NCBI GenBank assembly: GCA_944389745.1 | Contig: CALXNM010000016.1 | Location: 1 to 33,183 of the forward strand | From: an uncultured Clostridia bacterium | GTDB taxonomy: Bacteria; Bacillota; Clostridia; TANB77; CAG-508 | Length of the DNA: 33,183 bases | Direction of reading: 5' to 3' | Part shown: piece by piece, positions 1 through 8,765 of the stretch | How the letters are laid out: every line of letters begins with the position of its first letter | Position numbering within the stretch: the stretch's first letter is position 1 | Notes under the pieces: model-generated | Seen by the model: only the letters and a program-made list of their open reading frames with translations | What the model was told of the DNA's origin: nothing | Database searches by the model: none | Position numbers and translations under genes: made by a program

Positions 1-1247
1 AAAAGCCCTGTTGGACGAATAATTTGTTCTACAACATTATCTTTTGAATGTTCTTTTTCATAATCACCTGGTGTAGCACTAACAAATATAACTTGATTTA
101 TTCTATCTTCAAATTCATTGAATTTTAAAGGTCTGTTGTCAAATGCTGAAGGAAGTCTAAATCCATATTTTACAAGAGATTCTTTTCTTGCTCTATCACC
201 ATTATACATAGCTCTTACTTGTGGAATCGTTGCATGTGATTCATCTATTAAAAGCAAAAAGTCTTTTGGAAAATAATCAAAAAGTGTAAATGGTGCACTT
301 CCAGGTTCTCTACCACTAATATGTCTTGAATAGTTTTCTATACCTTGGCAAAATCCTGTTTCTTTCATCATTTCAATGTCAAAATTAGTTCTTTCCTCTA
401 TTCTTTGTGCCTCTATTAGTTTTCCATTATCTTTAAAATATTTAACTCTTTCTTTTAATTCTTCTTCAATAGTACCTATAGCCCTTTCCATCTTATCAGC
501 TGTTGTTACATAGTGTGAATTTGGGAATATCATAACATGATTTCTAGTAGCTATAACTTTTCCTGTTAGTGGATTTATTTCAGATATTTTATCTATTTCA
601 TCTCCCCAGAATTCCACTCTTATAGCGCTTTCACTTTCATCAGATGGATATATCTCTAATATATCTCCTTTTGCTCTAAATGTACCTCTTTTAAAATCTA
701 GTTCATTTCTACTATATTGCATTGTAACAAGCTTTTTCATTACTTCATTTCTTTCTTTATGCATTCCAGGTCTTAAAGAAACAATCATATGTTCGTAATC
801 TATTGGGTCACCCAATCCATATATACATGATACAGATGCAACTATTATAACATCACGAGTTTCAAAAAGTGCTGCTGTGGCTGAATGACGTAGTTTATCT
901 ATTTCATCATTTATAGATGCGTCTTTTTCAATATATGTATCTGATGATGCAATATATGCCTCTGGTTGATAATAATCGTAATAAGAAACAAAATACTCAA
1001 CATTGTTTTCAGGGAAGAATTCTTTGAACTCACTATATAATTGTCCTGCTAATGTCTTATTATGTGCCAAAACAAGTGTTGGCTTTTGAACTTGTTGAAT
1101 TACATTAGCCATAGTAAAAGTCTTTCCCGAACCTGTAACACCAAGTAATGTTTGGTATTTCTTTCCTTCTTTTATTCCATTACTCAAATATTCAATTGCT
1201 TGTGGCTGGTCGCCTGTTGGTTTATATTCTGAATGTAATTTAAACAT
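1..1247 (-). CDS. uvrB: UvrABC excinuclease subunit B (partial, C-terminus beyond window)
   Basis: DNA damage recognition and strand-opening helicase-like subunit of the UvrABC nucleotide excision repair complex, cytoplasmic. The 415 codons present start with the typical UvrB N-terminus ([17 protein letters not shown]). Walker A GVTGSGKT is at residues 36-43. The beta-hairpin that clamps DNA ([11 protein letters not shown], then SSDTYIEK) is at about 89-108, and a DEAD-like LLIDESH lies near 335. The reading frame runs open to the window edge, so helicase motifs V-VI and the UvrC-binding tail are missing only because the window ends. The ATG at 1245-1247 is preceded by AGGTGA eight bases upstream. 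A promoter at 1296-1324 serves it. Identification is secure from sequence alone. Confidence 0.97.
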   Translation of the reverse strand, partial: MFKLHSEYKPTGDQPQAIEYLSNGIKEGKKYQTLLGVTGSGKTFTMANVIQQVQKPTLVLAHNKTLAGQLYSEFKEFFPENNVEYFVSYYDYYQPEAYIASSDTYIEKDASINDEIDKLRHSATAALFETRDVIIVASVSCIYGLGDPIDYEHMIVSLRPGMHKERNEVMKKLVTMQYSRNELDFKRGTFRAKGDILEIYPSDESESAIRVEFWGDEIDKISEINPLTGKVIATRNHVMIFPNSHYVTTADKMERAIGTIEEELKERVKYFKDNGKLIEAQRIEERTNFDIEMMKETGFCQGIENYSRHISGREPGSAPFTLFDYFPKDFLLLIDESHATIPQVRAMYNGDRARKESLVKYGFRLPSAFDNRPLKFNEFEDRINQVIFVSATPGDYEKEHSKDNVVEQIIRPTGL

Positions 1248-1295
1248 ATCTAATTCACCTTATTTTAAATTTAATGTCTCTTAATAAACATATTA

Positions 1296-1324
1296 TTTAT
1301 ACCATATTTTAGGTAAAAATACAA
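1296..1324 (-). promoter_or_regulatory. Probable sigma-A promoter of uvrB
   Basis: On the minus strand TTGTAT (1319-1324) is followed after 17 bp by TATAAA (1296-1301), about 50 bp upstream of the uvrB start. I see no LexA/DinR-type box (GAACNNNNGTTC) next to it. Confidence 0.55.
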
Positions 1325-1382
1325 GGACGAATATTTGCTATATATACTTCTTTTATATAATTTTTCAGCTTTTTACCCACAA

Positions 1383-1530
1383 AAAGAAGGGTGCCAGTCA
1401 GGCGCCCCAAGTTGAGAATTCTCCCACAAATGCTGCCAAGTAGGCTACATAGTGGTCAAAGCATTAACAGCAGGTTCAAGATCCCAAACGACAACCTTGT
1501 TGTGCTGACGAACCATCTGATTAAAAGTAA
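1383..1530 (-). ncRNA. Structured RNA candidate, possibly 6S RNA
   Basis: This stretch has no ORF and is clearly GC-richer than its surroundings. On the minus strand a 5' segment containing AGATGGTTCGTCAGC can pair with a 3' segment GCCTGACTGGCACCCTTCT (matching AGA/TCT, GG/CC, GTCAG/CTGAC). A long apical rod is closed by AATGCT/AGCATT (1430-1466), with inner CCA/TGG and GTA/TAC pairings. A largely unpaired middle lies between them. A T-run (TTCTTTTT) follows the 3' side. Closing stem, large central bubble and terminal rod is the layout of 6S RNA, the RNA polymerase-binding regulator. The name is inference: I did not match a full consensus, and the length (about 150 nt) is short for 6S. The strand is uncertain because one local hairpin (1389-1407) folds better on the plus strand through a G-U pair. 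A weak promoter (TTGGAT, 17 bp, TATATA at 1537-1565) could drive the minus-strand version. Confidence 0.4.
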
Positions 1531-1556
1531 TTGAAATATATACCACGATAGATACA

Positions 1557-1595
1557 AAAATCCAAGTCATAGCTTTACAAAGCAGAACTTGGATT
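1557..1595 (-). terminator. Intrinsic terminator of the 1624-9030 gene series
   Basis: ATCCAAGT (1560-1567) pairs with ACTTGGAT (1587-1594), with an inner GCTTT/AAGC extension. Read on the minus strand the hairpin is followed by TTTTTG. It lies about 30 bp past the stop of the gene at 1624. Confidence 0.65.
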
Positions 1596-1623
1596 GTATG
1601 TTTGTAACATCTAAAATAACGTA

Positions 1624-2559
1624 TTATTTAAGAATAAAAAATAATATTATGCTAATTACTAATTGTATAAGCACAACTATTCTAGTAACTTTATATATTT
1701 TTTCTATCAATGCTCTGTTTTTTCCACAGTTTGCATTTTTACCAATATGTACTTCACACTCTCCAACATAATTATCAATATCATCAACATATACTGATTT
1801 ATGAGATGAAGTACTATAATGTGAATATTTTGATCTAGGTAATATATTTCTATATAGTCCCATCATTATTGGATAGCCAAATATGTTTCCTACTATTGCT
1901 GCCACAAACCATTGTCCAATTATTATTACATATTTATTTTCTAGCATTTGAACTAAAATTTCTGGCAAATCTGCTTTCATTCCATTCAATATAAAATAAA
2001 TTATATATGATAAAACAAAACCAATAGATAGACAAAAACTTTGTATTCTAACCATTTTATTTTTTACTGTTTTATTATATCTATCTTCGCCTCTTTCTAA
2101 AATTCCTCTTATATAAGAATGGTTTTTATAAATTTCCTCTTCTAATTCCGTTCCTTCAACTTTTAAATAAACTCTATGTTCATAAAATGAAATACTTTCA
2201 GTCATTCTTCTATATATTACGTTATCTTTACCTCTTGAATTATCTTTAAAATATATTGAAAAATACATTCTTATTTTTTTTATTTTTTCTATATTAGTTA
2301 GATTTCCAATAAACCAATTATAGTCTGACTGTTGTACTTCTTTGTTGTCATTAAAAGTAATTTCAAAATCAATTTTTGGATCCGTCATTTTCTTATATTC
2401 ATATACTTGTTCAGAAAGTGATAAACCTTTATTTTTATTTTCATCTAATTCTATTAGTCTATCATACTCTTCTTTTTGATCCATTAAATAATTTGCTAGT
2501 TCTATTATTGTCTCTACATCTATTTGCTTATTTATAATTGTTTCTTCATTATTTGCCAT
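1624..2559 (-). CDS. Hypothetical membrane protein, 311 aa, C-terminal transmembrane segments
   Basis: I do not recognise a family. The first ~165 residues are charged and soluble-looking. Hydrophobic segments follow at about 173-191, 211-232 and 292-310, the last forming the extreme C-terminus (LIQLVISIILFFILK). Between the second and third lies a Ser/Tyr/His-rich loop and a short stretch with two cysteines (GECEV, NANCGK). The start ATG has a good Shine-Dalgarno (AAGGGGAG) nine bases upstream, and only 14 bp separate it from the stop of the upstream DUF2207-like gene, so the two are probably co-transcribed and possibly work together at the membrane. The terminator at 1557-1595 follows it. 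Confidence 0.75.
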   Translation of the reverse strand: MANNEETIINKQIDVETIIELANYLMDQKEEYDRLIELDENKNKGLSLSEQVYEYKKMTDPKIDFEITFNDNKEVQQSDYNWFIGNLTNIEKIKKIRMYFSIYFKDNSRGKDNVIYRRMTESISFYEHRVYLKVEGTELEEEIYKNHSYIRGILERGEDRYNKTVKNKMVRIQSFCLSIGFVLSYIIYFILNGMKADLPEILVQMLENKYVIIIGQWFVAAIVGNIFGYPIMMGLYRNILPRSKYSHYSTSSHKSVYVDDIDNYVGECEVHIGKNANCGKNRALIEKIYKVTRIVVLIQLVISIILFFILK

Positions 2560-2573
2560 TCTATTTTCTCCCC

Positions 2574-3782
2574 TTAATCTATATACTCACTATAAAATTT
2601 TTTATAATAATTTTCATTAAATAAATTTATATGTGCTAATGCCGTATATTTTTTTATTATTTTTTTATTTACTCCTAATGATATTGCATATATCAAATAT
2701 TTTTCCCATATCAATATAGCATTTTCTTCTTGAGTATCTAACATTGAATAATCTTCTAAAAATTTCTTAAAACTTGTCCATTTATAAATATAATCATTTT
2801 GCTTTAATTTGAAATATTTTGGTGTTATCATAAATAAATATGTAGAAAGTAAAACTACATTTATACATATTGCAATTTTACAATTTAATAGTATTACTAT
2901 TATAGTCATTCCAATGATGCTATAAAACAAATAATTTTTTTCATCTCGATTATTTACCATATTAAACATACATAATAAAGTAATAACTGCTATTATAAAA
3001 TCAATTATAATTTTATACCAAATTGTCTCACTTTGTAATAATCTTATTAAATTCTCCAAATTAAATGTTGCTATTATTAAACATATTACTATAAAACAAA
3101 CTATATAAGTAACTCTAATGATTATTAAATTACTTATAATATTTCTTTTATTTATATAAAATATGTATATGTATGAAATTCCAAAATGTATAATTGCACC
3201 ACTAATTACATTGGTAATTATTCTAGCATTTATATCTTTTATTAATAGTATCATTATAGGTTGTACTAAAGCATAGAACAAAAATGTTCCTAATATTGCA
3301 TAAACACTTAGAAATATTATTTTATTTATACCTTTTATATATGATTCCCTTTTTATACTGTTTCTCTGCACTTTTCTTTCTAGCATTTTATCAAACACCT
3401 TAAAATCATATTTAAACTTATCACTTGCAATATAATCTTCAAATATGACTTCATTATTGTTTCTGAAAAGTTGATTTATTAAAAATATTTCATGTTCTTC
3501 TAATTCAATATTTTTATTTTTTCCCGTATATGATAGTATTCTTTTTTCTTTCCCTTTTACATCTTTTATTGAGATATTAATAAAGCCTCTTACTTTCAAA
3601 TCTAGTATTGTTGAAATTATATCATTTCCGTTTGTATGTCCTTTGATTATCTTTCCAACATAGGCTGGAGTATCTTTTGTTGGTATTTCTCTATAATAAT
3701 CATATTCTATTTTGTCTTTTTTAATATTCTTCTTTAAAATAAAAATATAAAGTATCAACACTAATGAAACAAATGCTAACAT
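2574..3782 (-). CDS. DUF2207-like membrane protein lacking the usual N-terminal domain, 402 aa
   Basis: The N-terminus is one hydrophobic segment (residues 2-16), followed at once by YYREIPTKDTPAYVGKI and a stretch on NDIISTILDLKVRGFI. That YYREIP / ILDL..RG pattern is characteristic of the cytoplasmic part of DUF2207 (YciQ-like) predicted membrane proteins. Family members normally begin with a signal peptide and an extracytoplasmic domain of roughly 200 residues before this helix; here that part is absent. Several strongly hydrophobic segments occupy about 155-330, and a soluble tail ends in aromatic-rich sequence. The start is supported by GGGAGG six bases before ATG. No leftover reading frame for the missing domain is visible upstream, where the SIMPL gene ends only 50 bp away. 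Function unknown. Confidence 0.7.
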   Translation of the reverse strand: MLAFVSLVLILYIFILKKNIKKDKIEYDYYREIPTKDTPAYVGKIIKGHTNGNDIISTILDLKVRGFINISIKDVKGKEKRILSYTGKNKNIELEEHEIFLINQLFRNNNEVIFEDYIASDKFKYDFKVFDKMLERKVQRNSIKRESYIKGINKIIFLSVYAILGTFLFYALVQPIMILLIKDINARIITNVISGAIIHFGISYIYIFYINKRNIISNLIIIRVTYIVCFIVICLIIATFNLENLIRLLQSETIWYKIIIDFIIAVITLLCMFNMVNNRDEKNYLFYSIIGMTIIVILLNCKIAICINVVLLSTYLFMITPKYFKLKQNDYIYKWTSFKKFLEDYSMLDTQEENAILIWEKYLIYAISLGVNKKIIKKYTALAHINLFNENYYKKFYSEYID

Positions 3783-3832
3783 TACAGCCTCCCTAAATTA
3801 AAATAACAAAAAGAATAAAATAGAAAACATTT

Positions 3833-4510
3833 TTACTCTGCAACCCATAAACAATATAAAGTTTCAGATATTTCTATATCTTCTGGTGTAAATATTTTTG
3901 TCACAATATCTTGTGTTGACATTTTTTCTGCTTTAATATTAAAGTTTGACATTTCTGCTCCAAATACTCCACTCCCCAATGTAGTTCTTGAATATACTCT
4001 TTCCTCAAAAGGTCTAAAATCAACTTTAACACATTCTTTTAATGTTTTCCCTGCTGATTTTGCAATGGCCTCTGCTTTTTCTTTTGCTTTATTATATGCT
4101 TCTGCCATTACTTCATTTATACTTTCTTGTTCATTTTTTACATTAAATTCTATTGTATATTTAGGTGGATTTTTTAATTTACTTACTCTATCCATAAAGT
4201 CTGCTACAATGTTTATATCATAATCAACTTTTAATGTTGCACCTTGTGTATATACAAATCCATACTTTATTTCTTTCTTTTTCTCGTGGTCATATCTTAT
4301 TTCTTCATATACTCTAAAGTTCTTTGTTTTTAAATCTTCTTTTGAAAATTGCATTTGTTCTAAAACCTTTTCAATAAAAACTTGAACATCTCTTGTTCCT
4401 TCTTCTAGTGCAGTTTCATAAGATTTTGTTTTTGTATAAAAGTTCAAGCTAATTACAACTTGATCTGGTCTATAATATCTTGTTCCTTTTCCCTCTACCA
4501 TAATATCCAT
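3833..4510 (-). CDS. SIMPL domain (DUF541) protein
   Basis: Most of the protein matches the SIMPL/DUF541 fold: an N-terminal VEGKGTRYYRPDQVVISLNF strand pair, a central helix (YETALEEGTRDVQVFIEKVL), NFRVYEE, and a C-terminal AYNKAKEKAEAIAKSAGKTL helix followed by a strand. Family members are periplasmic, outer-membrane or cytoplasmic proteins of unclear role; this one has no signal peptide and should be cytoplasmic. An upstream GTG at 4520-4522 lies inside the Shine-Dalgarno AGAGGTGA, so I take the ATG at 4508-4510, nine bases after that motif. The resulting protein is 225 aa. It sits 43 bp after the stop of the 4554-5816 envelope gene and 50 bp before the DUF2207-like gene, suggesting one transcript. 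Confidence 0.85.
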   Translation of the reverse strand: MDIMVEGKGTRYYRPDQVVISLNFYTKTKSYETALEEGTRDVQVFIEKVLEQMQFSKEDLKTKNFRVYEEIRYDHEKKKEIKYGFVYTQGATLKVDYDINIVADFMDRVSKLKNPPKYTIEFNVKNEQESINEVMAEAYNKAKEKAEAIAKSAGKTLKECVKVDFRPFEERVYSRTTLGSGVFGAEMSNFNIKAEKMSTQDIVTKIFTPEDIEISETLYCLWVAE

Positions 4511-4553
4511 ATCAAATATCACCTCTTCTATCTATAAATATAATACTTCTTTA

Positions 4554-5816
4554 TTATTCTCCACTATATGTATATCCATGCCATTGATCACTAAATGCAT
4601 TATCACTATTTACTTCAAAATGGAAAGTATCTCCTTCTTCTGTTGTAAATTCTATAGCATCATAATACTCCATATAATCTATTGCCCTTGTTGCTTTGTA
4701 TGTTCCGTCACAGTCAAGTTCTTTATATGGATAATCTCCTTCGCAATTTGCTTTGATATGGCACGTTCCATCTGAATTTAATGTTATTGTTCCATACATG
4801 CTACTATCCATTATATAAACATCTGATTTATAAGTTCCGTATTTTAATCTATAATTTCCTACTTTAAAACCTTTTTGAGCTTCTTCTTCAGCTTTCTTTT
4901 TTGCCTCTTCTTCTTGTTTCTTTTCTACTTCTTCTTTAGCATTTTCCATTTCTTCTTGTTTGTTTATAATTTCTGTTTCTTTATCTGTAACCGCTTCTTT
5001 AACTTTATCTGTTATAATTTGATCTTTATTTTTATATTCATTTACAAGATTTTCTATTGCTTCTTTAAGTTTTTCTTCTATCAAATTAAAATCAAAATCA
5101 ATAGAAGTATCCTCTATATCTGGCTTAATAAATGTTTCATCAAATTTATCTATACTTAATTCTTCACCATCTACTGTTTCTACTACTGTTTTATCGTCAT
5201 CTTTAATTGTATATTCCTTAGAAAGTGTATCTTCATTCACCTCTTTTTCTTCAGATTTTATAACTTCATTTTGAATTGGAGTATATTCTGCCATGTTTTC
5301 CTCTTTAGAAACTACATACCAGTTATATTCTTTTTCTTCTATACTATAAAGCATTTCAACATCTGTTGGAAAACCATACGTCAATCCATGTACTGTTCCA
5401 TCATCTTTTATGTAATATATATTAGAATAATTTTCACTTTCTTTTTCGTAAGTTACTACCATTACTGGTTCTTCCTCTGTTTCTATATCACAAAATTCTA
5501 TTTTAGTATTTGTACTATTATTAAATCCATATGATTCTTTTTTGCTTTCATCTTCTGCAATTGATTTTAAATATGTATAATATGTTTGACCCCATGCAAC
5601 TTCTATTGGCTTTTCTAATTGATATTTCTTATATAGAAAATATCCTCCAATAGATACTCCAATTATTACAAGTAACGCTATTATTACAATTGCTACTATA
5701 AGCCCTTTTTTACTTTTTGGCTTTGTCTCATCTTTTTTAATATTTTCTGGCTTTGATGTTTCATTTTTTTCTTTTGCATCTTCTTTTTTTGTTATTTCAT
5801 TTTTCTCTTCTTCCAT
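4554..5816 (-). CDS. Single-pass membrane protein with extracytoplasmic C-terminal domain (paralog A)
   Basis: Residues 1-38 are Lys/Glu-rich and cytoplasmic, 39-62 form one transmembrane helix, and the rest should face outward. The outer part has an N-terminal region (AWGQTYYTYLKSIAED, EEEPVMVVTYEKE, YSNIYYIKDDGT), a highly charged coiled-coil stretch at about 236-315 (EKKQEEEAKKKAEEEAQK), and a terminal domain from FKVGNYRLKYGTYK onward with beta-strand character (GTITLNSDGTCHIK). Domain order and many residues match the next gene upstream (5872-6993), so the two are tandem duplicates. No known family recognised; the terminal region resembles small lipocalin-like 'growth of signal with DGT' domains only in a general way. 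Start ATG follows AAGGGG. It is likely co-transcribed with paralog B. Confidence 0.75.
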   Translation of the reverse strand: MEEEKNEITKKEDAKEKNETSKPENIKKDETKPKSKKGLIVAIVIIALLVIIGVSIGGYFLYKKYQLEKPIEVAWGQTYYTYLKSIAEDESKKESYGFNNSTNTKIEFCDIETEEEPVMVVTYEKESENYSNIYYIKDDGTVHGLTYGFPTDVEMLYSIEEKEYNWYVVSKEENMAEYTPIQNEVIKSEEKEVNEDTLSKEYTIKDDDKTVVETVDGEELSIDKFDETFIKPDIEDTSIDFDFNLIEEKLKEAIENLVNEYKNKDQIITDKVKEAVTDKETEIINKQEEMENAKEEVEKKQEEEAKKKAEEEAQKGFKVGNYRLKYGTYKSDVYIMDSSMYGTITLNSDGTCHIKANCEGDYPYKELDCDGTYKATRAIDYMEYYDAIEFTTEEGDTFHFEVNSDNAFSDQWHGYTYSGE

Positions 5817-5871
5817 TTTTATTTAACCCCTTCTAATTATTAATTTGTGAAGAATATTGATTCCCTATTAA

Positions 5872-6993
5872 TTATTCTTGATATGTAAAACTCTTTCCAG
5901 AACCAGCATATAATGTTAGTGTGTCATTTGCATCAACAATATATAAACCGCCACCACTAAGTTCTATAACATCTTTTCCTTGTAATGTTGATACTTCAAA
6001 TGTACCGCTATTATTTTTTTGCATAGTTTGATCACTTGAAGTTAATGTATATGTTCCATCCTGATTTAATTTTATCGTAACATTCCATTTAACAACACCT
6101 CTGCCATCGGCATATTGTCCATCTGTTCCTTTATATGTTCCATAATGTAAAGTATAATTACCTACTTTAAAAGTAGAACTTTCTGTTTGAGTAGTTTCTT
6201 CTTGTGTATTATTGCTATTTTCTTGATCTTGTTTTGCTTCTTCAGCTACTTGAACTAATCCGTCAACTTTGTTTTGTACATCCTCATTAATTTTATCTGA
6301 TTCTTTATCATAATTGCTTACTAATGAATTAATTTTTTTGACTATATCATCTGCAACATAATCTACTATACTTATTTCTTGTTTACTGTTATCTTCTATG
6401 TCAGGTTTTATAAATGTTTTATCAAACTCACTTAATTCTACAGTATTTCCATCTTCCAGCTCAACTTCTGTTTTATTATTTTTATCTAAAACATATTCTG
6501 GTTCACTTTGATTTTGATTATTTATTATGTTTGAAACATTTGTATATGAATCTGTACTATCTGATTCAGAATGTAAATACCAGTTATATTCTTTATTGTT
6601 TATATTATATAAATATTCTGCATCTGAATATTCTTGATTTAAAACACTACTTACACTATTTCGATCATTTATATAATAAATATTTGTATAAGACTTATCA
6701 TCTTTATCATATGACATAAGCATTACTGGTTCTTCTTCTTCACCTGTTTCAATAAATTGTAATTCAGCTTTTTCTACACCGCTTTGTAACCCATATTTTT
6801 GTCTTTCCTCATCATTTTCTTGTTCTAATCCCTCTGTTAAATATGCAAAATATGTATCTCCCCATGTTGTTCCAGTAGTTTTGTTACCATTAAAGTAACG
6901 TAGTGCAAAATAAATAATAGCAACTATTACTAATATAACTAATATTATAATAATTGCTATTAAACCTTTTTTACTCTTCTTTTTTTCCTCCAT
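5872..6993 (-). CDS. Single-pass membrane protein with extracytoplasmic C-terminal domain (paralog B)
   Basis: Same architecture as paralog A: short KKSKKG cytoplasmic tail, transmembrane helix at about 10-32, then TTWGDTYFAYLTEGLEQ, EEEEPVMLMSYDKD and YTNIYYINDRNS, a linker rich in Asn/Gln/Glu, and a terminal domain starting FKVGNYTLHYGTYKGTDG with a strand pattern (VTIKLNQDGTYTL). Compared with A the coiled coil is shorter and Gln/Asn-rich. A longer frame would begin at 7026, but the ATG at 6991-6993 has a perfect AAAGGAGG seven bases upstream, so I use that (373 aa). A promoter lies at 7071-7098. Function unknown; a role in envelope sensing or binding is only a guess from topology. Confidence 0.75.
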   Translation of the reverse strand: MEEKKKSKKGLIAIIIILVILVIVAIIYFALRYFNGNKTTGTTWGDTYFAYLTEGLEQENDEERQKYGLQSGVEKAELQFIETGEEEEPVMLMSYDKDDKSYTNIYYINDRNSVSSVLNQEYSDAEYLYNINNKEYNWYLHSESDSTDSYTNVSNIINNQNQSEPEYVLDKNNKTEVELEDGNTVELSEFDKTFIKPDIEDNSKQEISIVDYVADDIVKKINSLVSNYDKESDKINEDVQNKVDGLVQVAEEAKQDQENSNNTQEETTQTESSTFKVGNYTLHYGTYKGTDGQYADGRGVVKWNVTIKLNQDGTYTLTSSDQTMQKNNSGTFEVSTLQGKDVIELSGGGLYIVDANDTLTLYAGSGKSFTYQE

Positions 6994-7070
6994 TTTGATC
7001 CTCCTTTTATTTATAATTTTAATCAAATTGAATTAGTTTGTTAAAACATTTATATTATATTTACTCTTAA

Positions 7071-7098
7071 ATTATATCAAACTATTTGGTAAAATCAA
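7071..7098 (-). promoter_or_regulatory. Probable promoter for the 6993 gene and downstream genes
   Basis: Minus-strand TTGATT (7093-7098), 16 bp spacer, then a perfect TATAAT (7071-7076), about 78 bp before the start codon. It immediately follows the hairpin at 7098-7140. Confidence 0.55.
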
Positions 7099-7140
7099 TA
7101 TAAGCTAAGTAAACTTTTTTATTTTTTACTTAGCTTATAT
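7098..7140 (-). terminator. Long hairpin between the zinc-ribbon gene and paralog B
   Basis: ATATAAGCTAAGTAAA (7098-7113) is perfectly complementary to 7125-7140, a 16-bp stem with an 11-nt loop, starting 10 bp after the upstream gene's stop. The U-tract after it is weak on the minus strand (ATTGATTTT), so it may act as a leaky terminator or processing signal. Confidence 0.6.
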
Positions 7141-7150
7141 TTCGTCTTTA

Positions 7151-8305
7151 TTATTTTCTAAAGGCTTCACAGTACAATAAAATTTCCGTGTTTTGAGCTG
7201 TCATTTTAGAATTTTCAGCTGCAATTTTATTGTTTGCTGCACTTTCTTTAGCAGCATTCAATGTATCATATGAATTGCTTAACATTTCTTGTGTTAATCT
7301 ATTTCCTTCTTGTATTGCTAAGAATAAAGCATATTGCCCTTGTTTTATTTGGTCAAGTGATACAAGTATATCATCTAATCTACTAATAATAGTATTTTGT
7401 CTTACTTCATTCTCATATATATTATATGCTCCAGTGTAACCATACAATGAACTACATCTTCCAGACTCAAAATATTCTTGTATAGTTGTAACAGCCACCA
7501 AATCTCTATACTTTTTATAAATAACATCTAAACCATATACTTTGCCCAATACTTTCTCTGTTTCTCTTAATTCTTTTAATATATTTCTCTCTTGCTTTTC
7601 TAATTTTTTTACTCTTTCTGCCTTGGTTAAGTTTTCCTGTAAAACACTATTATCTTGACTTTTTTGAGCTTTTTTAGTTCTAATCATACTTACTATAAAG
7701 ATTATAAAGCAAACTACAAATGCAATTGCAAAAACACTTCCACCAGCTATAGCTCCCCATTTCAATCCAAATATAACTGCTTCCCAAAATCCTCCAGTAA
7801 ATAAGAATAAGCAAGTTACTCCTAAAACAACCTTTAGCCAGAAATTAGTTTCATTTACAAATAATAGTTGGTATGCAAATGCAATTAATGCAACTATTAT
7901 AGCAACATATTTAGCAATTTCAAAAGCTTTTACAATTGCATCTTTAAAAGAAAACCCATACAATTTACTTGAAACACTTTGGATTTTATTTTCTTCAATT
8001 TTTGCTCTAATGTTATTTAAAGTATTTTGCAAACTATATTTCCTTATTTCCAACTGTTTTGCTTTATCTAAATATGTAACCATATCTTCTACTGGTAAAT
8101 CTTTTTTAGCAATTTTATTATTACTAGTTTCAGCTAGAATTTCTTGTTCTGGTGTAGCATTAACAACTATAGCTTGTTCTTCACTATTGTTAACTTTACC
8201 ATTGCCTTTTTCTTCTATTTCTTCATCTCTTTTTACTTTTGTTCCACATTTGTTACAAAAATTAGCATCATTTGCTAATTTAGTACCACATTTACTACAA
8301 TACAT
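7151..8305 (-). CDS. Zinc-ribbon membrane protein
   Basis: The protein opens with a double CxxC zinc ribbon (YCSKCG at 2-7, FCNKCG at 16-21). After a Glu/Asn-rich linker and a short coiled coil (about 85-110), hydrophobic segments lie at about 133-150, 157-172 and 184-207. A second charged coiled coil (220-260) and a helical C-terminus follow (QEMLSNSYDTLNAAKESAAN). Such zinc_ribbon_2 plus membrane-segment proteins are common in Firmicutes and mostly uncharacterised. An in-frame extension to 8383 exists, but the ATG at 8303-8305 opens directly with the zinc ribbon and has AAGGGG upstream, so I use it (384 aa). It precedes the hairpin at 7098-7140. Confidence 0.75.
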   Translation of the reverse strand: MYCSKCGTKLANDANFCNKCGTKVKRDEEIEEKGNGKVNNSEEQAIVVNATPEQEILAETSNNKIAKKDLPVEDMVTYLDKAKQLEIRKYSLQNTLNNIRAKIEENKIQSVSSKLYGFSFKDAIVKAFEIAKYVAIIVALIAFAYQLLFVNETNFWLKVVLGVTCLFLFTGGFWEAVIFGLKWGAIAGGSVFAIAFVVCFIIFIVSMIRTKKAQKSQDNSVLQENLTKAERVKKLEKQERNILKELRETEKVLGKVYGLDVIYKKYRDLVAVTTIQEYFESGRCSSLYGYTGAYNIYENEVRQNTIISRLDDILVSLDQIKQGQYALFLAIQEGNRLTQEMLSNSYDTLNAAKESAANNKIAAENSKMTAQNTEILLYCEAFRK

Positions 8306-8399
8306 CCTTTTATTTCCCCTTCTATTTTTAATATGTAAAATTATATAATTTATTCCTTTATATGTCAATATAACTTTACTCATTATGTAACTTTATTTA

Positions 8400-8765
8400 C
8401 TATCTTTCTTTTCGTAATAGATATTGTGTTCCTGTGCTATCATCTTCGTTTACAAGTGTAAGTACATCATTTTTAAGGTCAAAAATATATGAAACATCAT
8501 TTCTATTCTTATCTTTAAAATCTATTGTTAGTGTATTTCCCTCTAGTGAATATGTATATTTATATTTTGTTTCGTTTTCTTGCAAAGATCCTTTACCTTT
8601 TCCATTAAACTCATATTTTACATTTTGATTATATACAAAAGCCCCTTCTAAAGCGTCACCTGGTTTTGATAAATTAATAATTGCTATTACTAACATTACA
8701 ACTACAAATATAATTATTATAATTAATGCAACTAAACTTACTTTACTTTTTTTCTCTTGTTCCAT
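8400..8765 (-). CDS. Small single-pass membrane protein with extracytoplasmic beta domain
   Basis: About 121 aa: a short charged N-terminus (EQEKKSK), one transmembrane helix (about 9-30), then a small outer domain with alternating strand pattern (VKYEFNGKGKGSL, YKYTYSLEGNTLTIDF, DVLTLVNEDD). It resembles the small lipocalin-like or DUF5640-like domains found singly anchored in Clostridia, but I cannot assign one firmly. Two ATGs are close together; the second (8763-8765) is better spaced from GGGGG. The gene overlaps the end of the upstream 95-aa ORF by about 23 bp, indicating translational coupling. Topology matches paralogs A and B further downstream, so this region looks like a local family of anchored outer domains. 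Confidence 0.75.
   Translation of the reverse strand: MEQEKKSKVSLVALIIIIIFVVVMLVIAIINLSKPGDALEGAFVYNQNVKYEFNGKGKGSLQENETKYKYTYSLEGNTLTIDFKDKNRNDVSYIFDLKNDVLTLVNEDDSTGTQYLLRKER

Noticed and set aside
4875-5159. Plus-strand Phe-rich ORF opposite paralog A
   Set aside because: Shadow of the Lys/Glu coiled-coil codons; no ribosome site and low complexity.
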